The notes beneath the pieces were generated by a model. The model saw only the letters and a list, made by a program, of their open reading frames with translations. It did not search any database and was not told where the DNA came from. Source: Cycloclasticus sp. 46_120_T64 (GTDB taxonomy: Bacteria > Pseudomonadota > Gammaproteobacteria > Methylococcales > Cycloclasticaceae). Taken from it: a DNA stretch of 64,000 nucleotides. Where the stretch lies: NCBI GenBank assembly GCA_002162695.1, contig MAAM01000004.1, positions 62,001 through 126,000 of the forward strand. The letters run 5' to 3'. This document shows positions 46,663 through 55,886 of this stretch, in pieces; positions within the stretch are counted from its first letter, which is position 1; each line of letters opens with the position of its first letter. The position numbers and the translations under genes were made by a program.

Positions 46663-48030
46663 TTAGCGTTTGGCTTTAAATTCAATGCCTAAGGTGTGTA
46701 GTTTTCGATACAGGTGAGTTCTTTCGACACCCGCTGTTTCGGCTAGTTTGGTGACGCTACCGCCGTGTTGGTCTAAATGGTAATCGAGATAGGCTTTCTC
46801 GAATTGTGCACGAGCATCTTTCAGTGGTAGGTCATAAAATATCGGTAGATCGTCGTTAGTAATGACTGATCTTGCGGCTTCACCGAGAGTGGTTTTGACT
46901 TCGCTGAGGCCAATTTCATCGCCGAGACCTAAAATTAATAGCCGTTGCACGACGTTTTTAAGTTCGCGGATATTGCCTAACCAGGCGTAAGCACTGAGAA
47001 ACTGTTGCGCGGCGAGAGTGAATTTGCGCCTCGGTAGGTTCTCTCGTTTGATGTAGTGTTGCAAGTAAAAATCGAGCAATAAGGGGATGTCTTCCTTGCG
47101 CTCTCTTAGTGGTGGCAGGTGTAGGCAGGCAACATTCAATAAGTAGTACAAATCTTGGCGGAACTGTCCTTGCTGAGTGGCTTCCTCAAGATCTTGCCGA
47201 GTCGAGGCGATGACTCGTACATCGGCTTTCACTTCCTCGTGTCCGCCAATACGTTGGAACGAGCGGGACTCTAAGGCGCTCAATAAGCGGTGCTGGACTT
47301 CGTTGTCCATGTCACCAATTTCATCAATAAATAAGGTACCGTGATTGGCTTTTTCTAATAAGCCATAGTGGATGGCGTCTCCATCTTCGCGACCAAAAAA
47401 TTCTTCTAGGGCGTTATGTGAGGTGATGATGCCGGTGTTGAGCTCGATAAACGGCCCTTGTTTTCGGTTGCTGTGTTCGTGAATATACCTCGCCAGGGTT
47501 TCTTTGCCACTGCCGGGTTCGCCGGTTAATAAGACCCGCGTATCGTGTTGGCCTAGGCGACGGGCTTGTTCCAGTAATTGCTGGATTTGGCTGCTGCTGC
47601 CGAGGGGTTCTTGGTGGTTTGCGGAGAATTGACGCAGGTCGATATTTTCTTGTTTTAGCTTTTCGGCTTCGAGCGCACGCTCAACGGTCAATAATAATTT
47701 GGCAATTGATAAGGGTTTTTCTAAAAAGTCATACGCACCTAAACGGGTCGCTTCTACCGCGGTTTCTACGGTGCCATGCCCAGACATCATGATGACGGGG
47801 CAAGATAATTCACCGCTGCTTGACCATTCCTTTAACAGACTGATGCCGTCGGTATCGGGCATCCAGATGTCGAGTAGGATTAAATCATGCCGGCATGCGT
47901 GCCGAGCTTGTTGAGCCATTATCGCATTTTCGGCGGTGGATACTTGGTAGTCTTCATCCTCGAGAATGTCGCAGACTAAATCGCGAATATCAGGTTCGTC
48001 ATCAATGACAAGAATATGAGGTTTTTTCAT
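46663..48030 (-). CDS. NtrX-like response regulator without a GAFTGA loop
   Basis: 455 residues. The receiver domain has its phosphoacceptor Asp in LILLDIWMPDTDG (~residue 54). The AAA+ domain has Walker A GEPGSGKETLARYI (~165-178), Walker B TLFIDEIGDM and PPLRERKEDIPLLL. A Fis-type HTH closes the protein (GGSVTKLAETAGVERTHLYR). In place of FGHEKGAFTGA the text reads FGREDGDAIHYGLLEK (~214-229), so the sigma-54-contacting L1 loop is deleted. The protein should bind DNA and respond to its kinase but cannot be expected to activate sigma-54 RNA polymerase. It overlaps the NtrY-like kinase gene by four bases. Confidence 0.9.
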   Translation of the reverse strand: MKKPHILVIDDEPDIRDLVCDILEDEDYQVSTAENAIMAQQARHACRHDLILLDIWMPDTDGISLLKEWSSSGELSCPVIMMSGHGTVETAVEATRLGAYDFLEKPLSIAKLLLTVERALEAEKLKQENIDLRQFSANHQEPLGSSSQIQQLLEQARRLGQHDTRVLLTGEPGSGKETLARYIHEHSNRKQGPFIELNTGIITSHNALEEFFGREDGDAIHYGLLEKANHGTLFIDEIGDMDNEVQHRLLSALESRSFQRIGGHEEVKADVRVIASTRQDLEEATQQGQFRQDLYYLLNVACLHLPPLRERKEDIPLLLDFYLQHYIKRENLPRRKFTLAAQQFLSAYAWLGNIRELKNVVQRLLILGLGDEIGLSEVKTTLGEAARSVITNDDLPIFYDLPLKDARAQFEKAYLDYHLDQHGGSVTKLAETAGVERTHLYRKLHTLGIEFKAKR

Positions 48031-50204
48031 GCGAGTATTTCCGTAGATCGGTTGCTTTTATCGGTCATAACGGGGAGCTGGATGATAAAGTTTGCGCCTT
48101 GTGGCTGTATAGGTTTGAGGCTGATACTGCCGCCATGTTCTTCAATAATTTTTTTAACAATTGCGAGCCCTAAGCCTGTTCCCTTGTCCTTCGAGGTCGT
48201 ATATGGCTCAAAAATTTGCGTTAGCATCGAATTATCTACCCCTAGGCCATTATCGGCAATACAAATCTGTACTGATTGCAGTTCATTTAGGTGCGACACC
48301 GAGATGTCGACTTGGCCATTCTGCATATCGTTAATGGCTTCTTGGGCATTTTTAATGAGATTAATCAGTACTTGTCTGAGGCGAATGGGGTCGGCAAAAA
48401 TGGCTGGAATAGCCGGATCTATGTGCAGCTTAAGCTGCTTTATTTGGCCGCGGTATAGGCCGCTAATATCATCGATGAGTTGGTCGATATGTATCGATTG
48501 AGGGTTTGATTTTGGTGGGCGGGCAAAGTCTGAGAAGTCATCAACCATGCTTTTCATCGCGCTGACTTGGTGAATGATTGTATTAGTGGACTTCGCCAGT
48601 AATTTATCGTCAGCGGGGTCTAGCTTGCCTTGTAATTTTCGCTGCAAGCGTTCCGCCGATAATTGGATCGGTGTGAGTGGGTTTTTAATTTCATGTGCCA
48701 AGCGCTGTGCAACCTCGCTCCACGCGGCATTGCGCTGAGATTGGATAATCGGTGTCATATCATCAAATACCAGTACATACCCTGTTATCCGTTGATCGGC
48801 GGCGTATAAAGGCGCACCTTTTAGTAATAGGGTTTTATTTTGCTGCTTGATGGTGAAGGCGTGTTCGTGATGCCATTGTGCTTTCGAAGAGGAAAACTTA
48901 TCGATCAACAGCTCACTGAAACCCTGTAACTCGGGGAATTTAACCGCGATGTCCGTTAAAGAATACTCGATGCAGGCGCTGAGCGGGCAATCGAGAATTT
49001 GTCCCGCGCCGTGGTTGACCATTTTTAAACGTAACGATAAGTCAAAGCCGAGTACCCCATTGGAGAGGTGGCTGAGGATGGTTTTTAAGTAGGCGTGCTG
49101 GGCTTCAGCTTCGCGTTGGGCGGTGGTGGCTTGTTGTCGTGCGCTGGCGATGCGTACGGTCATATCGTTAAACGAGTTGACTAAAAAGCCCAATTCATCT
49201 TGTCGTTCGACGGTTAATTTTTTCTCATAATTGCCGGCGGCGACGTCTTGAGTACCTCGGACTAATTGACGAATCGGCTCAATCAGCTCGCGTGCAAACA
49301 CAAAGGAGGCCCAGCTAGCCGCGAGCAGGCTAAACATCAGCACCATCGACAGGGTTAGGGTGAAACTAAACTTTAAGGAGCCGCGTAAATAATTGAACTC
49401 TTGGTAGGCGGTGTAGGCATTTTCAACTGAGCTGGCGAGCTCGCTAAGGTCCTCGGGTACGGTATAAATGGCTTGCAGGTAGCGCTTGGGCGAGGAGTGT
49501 TTAATTTCAATTAGGGTGCGAACGATGAGGCCGTCGTGTGGGCTCGGTTCTAAGCTGACAAATTCACCATTTTGTTTGGCGAGTAACAACATTTCAGGGT
49601 CTGGGGCGTTGGGTAGTAGTACGCCAGGGTCTAGATTGGTGGTGGCAATAATTTGCCCTTGTTTGGAGAAAACGCTGAGCTCGTTTGCGTTGCTCTCTTC
49701 GCGCAAGCTGGCCAGGGTGAGTGACAGGAGCATGTCTGACTCGTTTTCTAATTGGTTGGCTAGCTGGCGAGTTTCCTTCATCAGTGACAGGGTTCGGTTA
49801 TCGAGCGAACGTCGGCTGAGACTGAGTGAGTCTTGCACGGCGTTGTCAATTTTTGCATCAAACCAGCTGTCGATGCTTTGGTGTAATAACTGATTGGAAA
49901 AATAGAAGACGATACCGGTTGGAATGACCGAGATGGCAAAAAACAATAACACGACTTTGGCGGTTATCCGTGAGCCAATGGTTTTGTTTTTAAATTGTCG
50001 CCAAAGTCGCAGGGTGTTGCTGACGAGCAAGCCGAATAATATCAGCGAGCCAATAATATTAATCAGCAGTAAAGTTGAAAATAGGCTGTTAAATTGCGAC
50101 GAAGATTGAGTCGCATGGCTCATTAGGTAAAGGCTGAACAGTAAGCTAAGTAGCGCGGCGGCGGGCAGCAGGTAGGTTCTTTTTTTTATTGTTGGGGAGA
50201 CCAT
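48027..50204 (-). CDS. NtrY-like sensor histidine kinase
   Basis: 725 residues. The N-terminal ~115 residues contain three membrane helices, then a ~170-residue extracytoplasmic part and a fourth helix near 285-305. HAMP (~305-360), a PAS domain (~375-480), HisKA with VAQRLAHEIKNPLTPIQLSA (His near 500), and an ATPase domain (LRQVLINLIKNAQEAINDMQ, GTGLGLAIVKKII) follow. This is the NtrY architecture. Its partner is the NtrX-like regulator directly downstream. In other bacteria NtrYX responds to nitrogen or redox state; the signal here is unknown. The next genes encode Trk, so envelope or ion status is also possible. Confidence 0.92.
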   Translation of the reverse strand: MVSPTIKKRTYLLPAAALLSLLFSLYLMSHATQSSSQFNSLFSTLLLINIIGSLILFGLLVSNTLRLWRQFKNKTIGSRITAKVVLLFFAISVIPTGIVFYFSNQLLHQSIDSWFDAKIDNAVQDSLSLSRRSLDNRTLSLMKETRQLANQLENESDMLLSLTLASLREESNANELSVFSKQGQIIATTNLDPGVLLPNAPDPEMLLLAKQNGEFVSLEPSPHDGLIVRTLIEIKHSSPKRYLQAIYTVPEDLSELASSVENAYTAYQEFNYLRGSLKFSFTLTLSMVLMFSLLAASWASFVFARELIEPIRQLVRGTQDVAAGNYEKKLTVERQDELGFLVNSFNDMTVRIASARQQATTAQREAEAQHAYLKTILSHLSNGVLGFDLSLRLKMVNHGAGQILDCPLSACIEYSLTDIAVKFPELQGFSELLIDKFSSSKAQWHHEHAFTIKQQNKTLLLKGAPLYAADQRITGYVLVFDDMTPIIQSQRNAAWSEVAQRLAHEIKNPLTPIQLSAERLQRKLQGKLDPADDKLLAKSTNTIIHQVSAMKSMVDDFSDFARPPKSNPQSIHIDQLIDDISGLYRGQIKQLKLHIDPAIPAIFADPIRLRQVLINLIKNAQEAINDMQNGQVDISVSHLNELQSVQICIADNGLGVDNSMLTQIFEPYTTSKDKGTGLGLAIVKKIIEEHGGSISLKPIQPQGANFIIQLPVMTDKSNRSTEILA

Positions 50205-50743
50205 AAATAGTGATTGCTTTGTAAATGCCAGCCCGGGCTAAGGTAGGCGAGTGGGCGCATGGGTAGTGGTAGGGCTTCGATATTTAAATAGGCGTCTAAG
50301 GCTAGATAATAATCGGTGAGTTGATTCCCTGACATGGCGTGGATGGGTATTTCGTTAAGGCTGCCCATGGCGTGCAGGGCCGCGTCAAGGCTGGCGAAGT
50401 TGTGCTGGCCGATATCTTGCGGGCGGGATACTTGATATATTTCGGCGAGGGTGTGATATTTAATTTGGTAGCTTAACTGGATGTTGTGGTGGTGCTTGCT
50501 CCACAACCAGCGCCGCGGTTCAATAATCGATACGTCGACATTAAAGTTAAGGGTGACGCCGTGGTGTAAGGCGTCAATGGCTTCCTCGCTGAGTGAATAA
50601 TGGATTCGGCCATTCAAAAAATAGCTGTCTTGTTGCTGCGATAAGTTCGCCGTTTTTATCGTAATGTCGACGGGCTCGCTGGCATGACTGGCGGTAGCCA
50701 TCACGAGCAGACATAGAGCGAATAATAAACGCTTGATGAGCAT
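50186..50743 (-). CDS. DUF4390 family secreted protein
   Basis: 185 residues with a signal peptide (RLLFALCLLVMATASHASEP). The mature protein has FLNGRIHYSLSEEAIDALHH and EPRRWLWSKHHHNIQLSYQI, typical of DUF4390, which is regularly found between rsmB and ntrY. The function is unknown; its fixed place before a sensor kinase suggests a periplasmic helper for it. It overlaps the kinase gene by 19 bases. Confidence 0.88.
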   Translation of the reverse strand: MLIKRLLFALCLLVMATASHASEPVDITIKTANLSQQQDSYFLNGRIHYSLSEEAIDALHHGVTLNFNVDVSIIEPRRWLWSKHHHNIQLSYQIKYHTLAEIYQVSRPQDIGQHNFASLDAALHAMGSLNEIPIHAMSGNQLTDYYLALDAYLNIEALPLPMRPLAYLSPGWHLQSNHYLWSPQQ

Positions 50744-50753
50744 TGACTGAGTG

Positions 50754-52073
50754 TTAAACCTTGCTTAAACAGGCGTAATAAAAACCATCCATTTGTTGCT
50801 CCCCCCCGGGTAATATTTGTCTGCCATGCTCACAGGCTTGGCCCCAAGATGCATCGATATTGACTGCTTTTGCATCGGGGTGGCGCTCGAGAAAGCGGCT
50901 GATTTGCTGGCTATTTTCTACCGACAATATAGAGCAGGTGGCATAGATAAGTACACCCTTTTTATCCAATAGCGGCCAGATTGCATCCAGTAGCTCGGCT
51001 TGTAGCTGAACCAGTTTGTCGATGTCGGATTTTTTGCGCAGCAGTTTGATATCAGGGTGGCGACGAATAACGCCGGTTGCCGAGCAGGGCGCATCGATTA
51101 ATATTCGCTGGAATGCAGAACCGTCAAACCATTCATTCGGTTCCAAGCCATCGACGGTTAGTACCTCGGCATTGAGTTGTAAGCGTTCGAGGTTTTCGAT
51201 AACACGTTGATTACGTCCCTCATTGATATCGATGGCGGTTAGGCTGATATCGTCGTTTGCCGACTCTAAGATATGCGCTGTTTTACCACCGGGTGCGGCG
51301 CAAACGTCTAACACGCGTTGTCCCGGGTGCACGTCGAGTAAGCTCGCGGCGAGTTGGGCGGCGCCGTCTTGTACCGAACAGGCACCTTGCCAGAAATTTG
51401 GTAATTGCTCGACCCCAACTGGGCTAGCGAGGGTTAGCCCGCAATCATTAAAGGGGTTTGGCGAGGCTTCAATTGATTGCTCTTGCAGTTGCGCTAAATA
51501 GCTAGCGCGATCGTTTTGTTGGAGATTGACCCGTATCGACATCGGTGGGTGCTGGTTGTTGGCCTGCATAATGTCGGTGCTACGCTCCTCGCCCCAGTCT
51601 TGTTGTAGCTGTTTGATGAGCCAGTCTGGGTGGGCGTACTTGGCATCGCCGCTATCAGCATTGTTTTCTAAGCTTTCTCGTTCGCGCAGAAAACTGCGTA
51701 ATACGCCATTCAACAGGCCTTTCGCCCAACTTTTGCGACTTTTTGCGCAGGTGTTGACGGTTTCTGAGACCGCTGCGTGGTCGGGGGTGCTGAGGTAGAT
51801 GACTTGGTATAAACCGAGTAAGGCCAATACCTTGATATCGGTATCCTTCGGTTTAAATGGTTTTTTTAGCAGCTGAGCAAGAATTGCATCTAGACGGTCA
51901 TACCAGCGAATGGTGCCGTAACAGAGCTCGCGACAAAATGCACGGTCTCGCAGGTCGAGGTTTTCCGTTAGCGCGAGGGCTTCGGTGAGCGATTGTCCTT
52001 GCTGGATCACGGCGCAGATGATGTTAACGGCGGTTTGCCTAGCGGATAAGATAGTTTTTTTATTAGAACTCAT
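50754..52073 (-). CDS. rsmB: 16S rRNA (cytosine-967-C5)-methyltransferase
   Basis: 439 residues. An N-terminal NusB-like RNA-binding domain (~1-145) is followed by a Rossmann methyltransferase. The SAM motif is VLDVCAAPGGKTAHIL (~257-272). The motif IV Cys is in LIDAPCSATGVIRRHPDI, and the catalytic motif VI Cys in YATCSILSVENSQQI. It starts one base after fmt ends. Confidence 0.96.
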   Translation of the reverse strand: MSSNKKTILSARQTAVNIICAVIQQGQSLTEALALTENLDLRDRAFCRELCYGTIRWYDRLDAILAQLLKKPFKPKDTDIKVLALLGLYQVIYLSTPDHAAVSETVNTCAKSRKSWAKGLLNGVLRSFLRERESLENNADSGDAKYAHPDWLIKQLQQDWGEERSTDIMQANNQHPPMSIRVNLQQNDRASYLAQLQEQSIEASPNPFNDCGLTLASPVGVEQLPNFWQGACSVQDGAAQLAASLLDVHPGQRVLDVCAAPGGKTAHILESANDDISLTAIDINEGRNQRVIENLERLQLNAEVLTVDGLEPNEWFDGSAFQRILIDAPCSATGVIRRHPDIKLLRKKSDIDKLVQLQAELLDAIWPLLDKKGVLIYATCSILSVENSQQISRFLERHPDAKAVNIDASWGQACEHGRQILPGGEQQMDGFYYACLSKV

Positions 52074-52074
52074 A

Positions 52075-52998
52075 TTAATCTAGTTGAAGCTTGTCGATTT
52101 TGTGTGCTGAAAGGTAGTCGCTGGCGCTCATGCGTCGTTTATTGGCGGCTTGTAATTCGGTGATTTCAATGTATTGGTCTGCGCAGGCAACGAATAGTCT
52201 ATTTTTCTCTGTTTTAATCTGCCCAGCCGTTTCCACGGAACTATCTTGGTCGCTGCGTGCGGCCCAGATACGTAGGGTCGCATCGTTGAGAGAGGTGTGG
52301 GCGACGGGCCATGGATTATAGCCTTGAATGGCGCGTAATACCTCGGCGGCGGGTTTGTTCCAGTCAATGCGTGCTTCCTGCTTGCTGAGCTTGTGTGCAT
52401 AGCTGACCTCGTCTTCTGTTTGTGCGACAGCTTGTAATTGTTGCTGCTCTACCGCCGGTAATAGCTCGATCAATGCCGCTGCGCCGAGGATAGATAATTT
52501 ATCGTGCAAGCTGCTAGAACTGTCTTCGGGGAGGATCGTGTAGTCTACTTTTGCCAACATATCGCCGGTATCGAGCCCCTCGTCCATTTGCATCAGGGTG
52601 ATGCCGGTTTTTTCATCGCCGGATAAGATGGCGCGTTGAATGGGGGCGGCACCACGCCAGCGTGGTAACAATGAAGCGTGAATATTAATGCAGCCGAAAC
52701 GCGGTGCATTGAGTACGCTCAGCGGTAAAATAATGCCGTAGGCGACGACCACGAGTAAGTCCGCTTGGTAGTCACTCAGGGTTGCTAGCGCGTCTGCTGA
52801 GTTGAAGTTAAGGGGTTGCTCAAGCGGTATATCGTGTCCTAGCGCACACTGCTTGACCTCGCTAAATTTAATCTTTCGGCCTCGTCCAGCTTGCCGGTCG
52901 GGTTGGGTGTAGACCGCGCAAACGCGGTGTTCACTGGCGATGAGTGCTTCGAGAGTGGCGACCGAAAATTGCGGGGTGCCGGCAAAAATAATATTCAT
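52075..52998 (-). CDS. fmt: Methionyl-tRNA formyltransferase
   Basis: 307 residues. The N-terminal formyl-transfer domain has IIFAGTPQFSVATLEAL at residues 3-19, CINIHASLLPRWRGAAPIQR with the catalytic Asn and His (~108), and GITLMQMDEGLDTGDML with the catalytic Asp (~144). The C-terminal tRNA-binding domain starts near 205 (LSKQEARIDW). It formylates initiator Met-tRNA; the deformylase gene is directly upstream. Confidence 0.97.
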   Translation of the reverse strand: MNIIFAGTPQFSVATLEALIASEHRVCAVYTQPDRQAGRGRKIKFSEVKQCALGHDIPLEQPLNFNSADALATLSDYQADLLVVVAYGIILPLSVLNAPRFGCINIHASLLPRWRGAAPIQRAILSGDEKTGITLMQMDEGLDTGDMLAKVDYTILPEDSSSSLHDKLSILGAAALIELLPAVEQQQLQAVAQTEDEVSYAHKLSKQEARIDWNKPAAEVLRAIQGYNPWPVAHTSLNDATLRIWAARSDQDSSVETAGQIKTEKNRLFVACADQYIEITELQAANKRRMSASDYLSAHKIDKLQLD

Positions 52999-53022
52999 GG
53001 TGGGTATGGGCTCAATAGGTGA

Positions 53023-53556
53023 TTATAAGGTTGAATTTGCTCGAGTCTTTTGCGCGGCGAATTCTTTTTCCATGCGTTCAAGTTTCTTGCGAATCCTATT
53101 GCGCTTCAGTGGCGACAGGTAGTCGACAAATAATTTCCCATCTAAATGGTCTATTTCGTGCTGGATGCAGACGGCGAGCAAACCATCGGTGGTTAACTCA
53201 AACGGTTCCCCTTGCTTATCGAGCGCTTTTACGCTGATTGCCTCGGCTCTTTCCACGTCTTCATAAAAACCCGGTACGGAAAGGCAGCCCTCTTGCATCA
53301 GTTCGACCCCTTCTTTATGAGTAATCACTGGGTTGATAAAACACAGAGGTTGATCTTTTTCTTCGGAAACGTCTATTACCATCACGCGATGGTGGAAATT
53401 AACTTGGGTCGCGGCGAGGCCAATGCCAGGGGCTTCATACATGGTTTCAAACATATCGTCGATGAAGCTACGTAGCTTATCATCGATGTTGTTGATTTCA
53501 CGTGCCTTGGTGCGTAGTCGTTTGTCTGGAAAGTGGAGAATATCTAGTTTAGCCAT
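53023..53556 (-). CDS. def: Peptide deformylase
   Basis: 177 residues. All three motifs are intact: GIGLAATQV (~45-53), [17 protein letters not shown] with the metal Cys (~91), and [18 protein letters not shown] with the two metal His and catalytic Glu (~133-137). The C-terminal tail is basic. First gene of the def-fmt-rsmB-DUF4390-ntrYX-trkAH run and divergent from the lysM gene. Confidence 0.97.
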   Translation of the reverse strand: MAKLDILHFPDKRLRTKAREINNIDDKLRSFIDDMFETMYEAPGIGLAATQVNFHHRVMVIDVSEEKDQPLCFINPVITHKEGVELMQEGCLSVPGFYEDVERAEAISVKALDKQGEPFELTTDGLLAVCIQHEIDHLDGKLFVDYLSPLKRNRIRKKLERMEKEFAAQKTRANSTL

Positions 53557-53615
53557 AGTGGGTTTTGCTGGAATGCTGTTGTATGGGGGGAATCTTAACG
53601 TTTTTCGCTTAAACT

Positions 53616-53643
53616 TTGAATAGTGAATATTTTAGGCTATCCT
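53616..53643 (+). promoter_or_regulatory. Candidate promoter of the lysM-dprA operon
   Basis: TTGAAT (53616-53621) and TATCCT (53638-53643) are separated by 16 bases, 37 bases before the lysM start. The match is moderate. Confidence 0.4.
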
Positions 53644-53680
53644 TAAAGGATTAAAAATTTGCCAATCAATAAGGAATATC

Positions 53681-54703
53681 ATGGCTATAAAAAGAGTATT
53701 TGGGGTCTTGCTGGGAGCGTTGCTTTGCTTGAGTGCTTGGGCTGATAATATAGAGTTAAACCCATCGCACCCTGAGCGTTACGTTGTTGTTAAGGGGGAT
53801 ACCTTATGGGATATCTCTGCGCGTTTTTTGCGGACGCCGTGGCGTTGGCCGGATATTTGGCAAGCCAACGAGCAAATCGCAAACCCGCATTTGATTTACC
53901 CAGGTGACATCGTTGAGCTTTCTTTTGTCGATGGCCAACCTAGGCTGAGCGTTAAAAGAGGGGATGGTAAGCTGTCTCCGAGCATTCGGCGCTCAAGTTT
54001 AGATGATGCCATCCCGATGATTCCGATTGATGCGATTGATGCGTTTCTGAATAAACCTAGGGTGATGACCCAGGAAGAGTATGATTCCGCTCCCTATGTG
54101 GTAGCATTTTCTGATGAACATATCTTAGGTAGCGCGGGTTATAAGGCTTATGTGCGTGGTTTAGCGGCGGGCGCTGCCGAAGGTTATAGTATTGTTCGCC
54201 AAGGTGAAGAGTACTTCGATGGGGAAACCGGTGAGTCACTGGGTTTTGAGTCGGTGTTTATTGCCGAGTCAGAGGTGAAACAGTTGGCTGATATCACCAC
54301 GGTTATGCTGTCAAAGACGAGCCGTGAGGTACGCAAAGCTGATCGTTTATTGCCTGCTACAGAAGGTGTGATTGTACAAAATTATTACCCGCATGCACCC
54401 AATACCGACATTAGAGGGCGTATCGTTGGGGTGATCGACGGGGTTTCTCAAGTCGCTCAATATGATGTGGTCGTTATTGATCGGGGTGCGCGTGATGGCG
54501 TTGAAGAAGGTCATGTGTTGCAAATTGATCACGCGGGAGAGACGATTAGAGATGTGGTGATGGGCGGTGGTGCGGAAGTTACTTTGCCTGATGAAGAGGC
54601 TGGCGTATTAATGGTTTTCCGTGTGTTTGAACGGGTCAGTTATGGTTTGGTGATGGAGAGTAAACGTGTGATGCATCGCCATGATGTAGTCCATACACCA
54701 TAA
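53681..54703 (+). CDS. LysM-domain peptidoglycan-binding protein
   Basis: 340 residues with a signal peptide (VFGVLLGALLCLSAWADNIE). One LysM domain follows at ~34-85 (YVVVKGDTLWDISARFLRTP and WQANEQIANPHLIYPGDIVE). The remaining ~250 residues contain no known catalytic motif and are conserved mainly in gammaproteobacteria. This gene is nearly always found divergent from def and ahead of dprA. It is probably a periplasmic wall-binding factor of unknown activity. Confidence 0.9.
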   Translation: MAIKRVFGVLLGALLCLSAWADNIELNPSHPERYVVVKGDTLWDISARFLRTPWRWPDIWQANEQIANPHLIYPGDIVELSFVDGQPRLSVKRGDGKLSPSIRRSSLDDAIPMIPIDAIDAFLNKPRVMTQEEYDSAPYVVAFSDEHILGSAGYKAYVRGLAAGAAEGYSIVRQGEEYFDGETGESLGFESVFIAESEVKQLADITTVMLSKTSREVRKADRLLPATEGVIVQNYYPHAPNTDIRGRIVGVIDGVSQVAQYDVVVIDRGARDGVEEGHVLQIDHAGETIRDVVMGGGAEVTLPDEEAGVLMVFRVFERVSYGLVMESKRVMHRHDVVHTP

Positions 54704-54714
54704 GTTTGAATAAT

Positions 54715-55866
54715 ATGTTAGGGCCCGATGAGGAGCGATCTTCGTCGGGCCTTGCTGTTTCTGAGCGCGAGAGCTGCCTGGCTTTATGGCGGGTTAAGGG
54801 CGTGGGTGCAAAAACATATTTGGCTTTGTTGGATGCCTTTTCTTCGGCATCCGCGGTGTTTTCGGCGTCCGGCGATAGCTTAAAAAAAGCCGGCATCAAG
54901 CCGAAAACGGTCGCCAGTATAAAGAATTTTGATTGGGCTGAGATAGCGGCTGACCTAGCGTGGTTGAAGAAAGATGATTGTCACTTGATGTGTTGGCAGG
55001 ATGACGATTACCCTGCTCTGCTGCGAGAAATCCCTGATCCCCCCCCGTTGCTGTTTATCCGTGGTGAGCGCTCGTTGTTAGGGGCTTTGCAGATTGCGAT
55101 AGTTGGCACGCGGAAACCAACACCGATGGCCTCGCGTACGAGCCACGCCTTTGCCAAACATTTTGCGGGTGTCGGCTTAACGGTGACTAGCGGTTTGGCC
55201 TTAGGGGTCGATAAGGCGGCACACCAAGGTGTTTTGGCCGGAGGGGGGAAGACGATTGCGGTGGCGGCAACGGGATTAGACCGGGTTTATCCGGCTGCTC
55301 ACCGAGAGTTAGCAGGGGAGGTGGTTCAATATGGCGCGATGGTGTCTGAATTCCCCATTGGCACCCAGCCTAAACCGGGTTATTTCCCGCGACGAAATAG
55401 GATTATCAGTGGCCTAAGCTTGGGGGTCTTAGTGGTTGAAGCGGCGATTCAAAGTGGAAGTTTGGTAACTGCGCGACACGCGATGGAGCAGGGCCGCGAG
55501 GTGTTTGCAATCCCGGGCTCGATTCATAACCCACTAGCGAAGGGTTGCCACCAGTTGATTCGACAGGGAGCTAAACTGGTGGAAACAGCGGATGATGTGT
55601 TGGAGGAATTAGCAAGCCTATCGGTGTTTGCTGCCAGTGATCAGCCGGCAGCGAGTGTTGCTGAGGAACAGGACGAGCCTGTTTTAACGGCGGATTACCG
55701 GCACTTGCTTGAAAAAATTGCTTTTGACCCCATATCAATTGATGAGTTAATCACTGAAACTAGTTTTACAGCCGAGGAAATTTCGTCTATGTTGCTAGTA
55801 TTAGAGCTGCAAGGTTTAGTATCATCTGTGCCGGGCGGGTTTTTCTATCGCTGTGGAAGCGACTAA
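54715..55866 (+). CDS. dprA: DNA processing protein DprA
   Basis: About 383 residues. After a helical N-terminal part (LALWRVKGVGAKTYLALLDA) comes the Rossmann-like DprA core: IAIVGTRKPTPMASRTSHAF (~125), TSGLALGVDKAAHQGVL and PRRNRIISGLSLGVLVVEAA. A short winged-helix domain ends the protein (~315-383). DprA loads RecA on incoming single-stranded DNA during transformation. The start is set at ATG 54715; a TTG at 54706 is also in frame. A hairpin covers codons 3 to 12. Confidence 0.94.
   Translation: MLGPDEERSSSGLAVSERESCLALWRVKGVGAKTYLALLDAFSSASAVFSASGDSLKKAGIKPKTVASIKNFDWAEIAADLAWLKKDDCHLMCWQDDDYPALLREIPDPPPLLFIRGERSLLGALQIAIVGTRKPTPMASRTSHAFAKHFAGVGLTVTSGLALGVDKAAHQGVLAGGGKTIAVAATGLDRVYPAAHRELAGEVVQYGAMVSEFPIGTQPKPGYFPRRNRIISGLSLGVLVVEAAIQSGSLVTARHAMEQGREVFAIPGSIHNPLAKGCHQLIRQGAKLVETADDVLEELASLSVFAASDQPAASVAEEQDEPVLTADYRHLLEKIAFDPISIDELITETSFTAEEISSMLLVLELQGLVSSVPGGFFYRCGSD
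54722..54751 (+). other. Strong hairpin at the lysM-dprA junction
   Basis: GGCCCGATGA (54722-54731) pairs with TCGTCGGGCC (54742-54751) through ten base pairs including one G-T, and is followed by TTGCTGTTTCT. It lies inside the first codons of dprA, five bases after its ATG. It may be an imperfect terminator for the lysM transcript or a structure limiting dprA translation. Confidence 0.6.
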
Positions 55867-55886
55867 GAGAGATAAACATTAAATAA

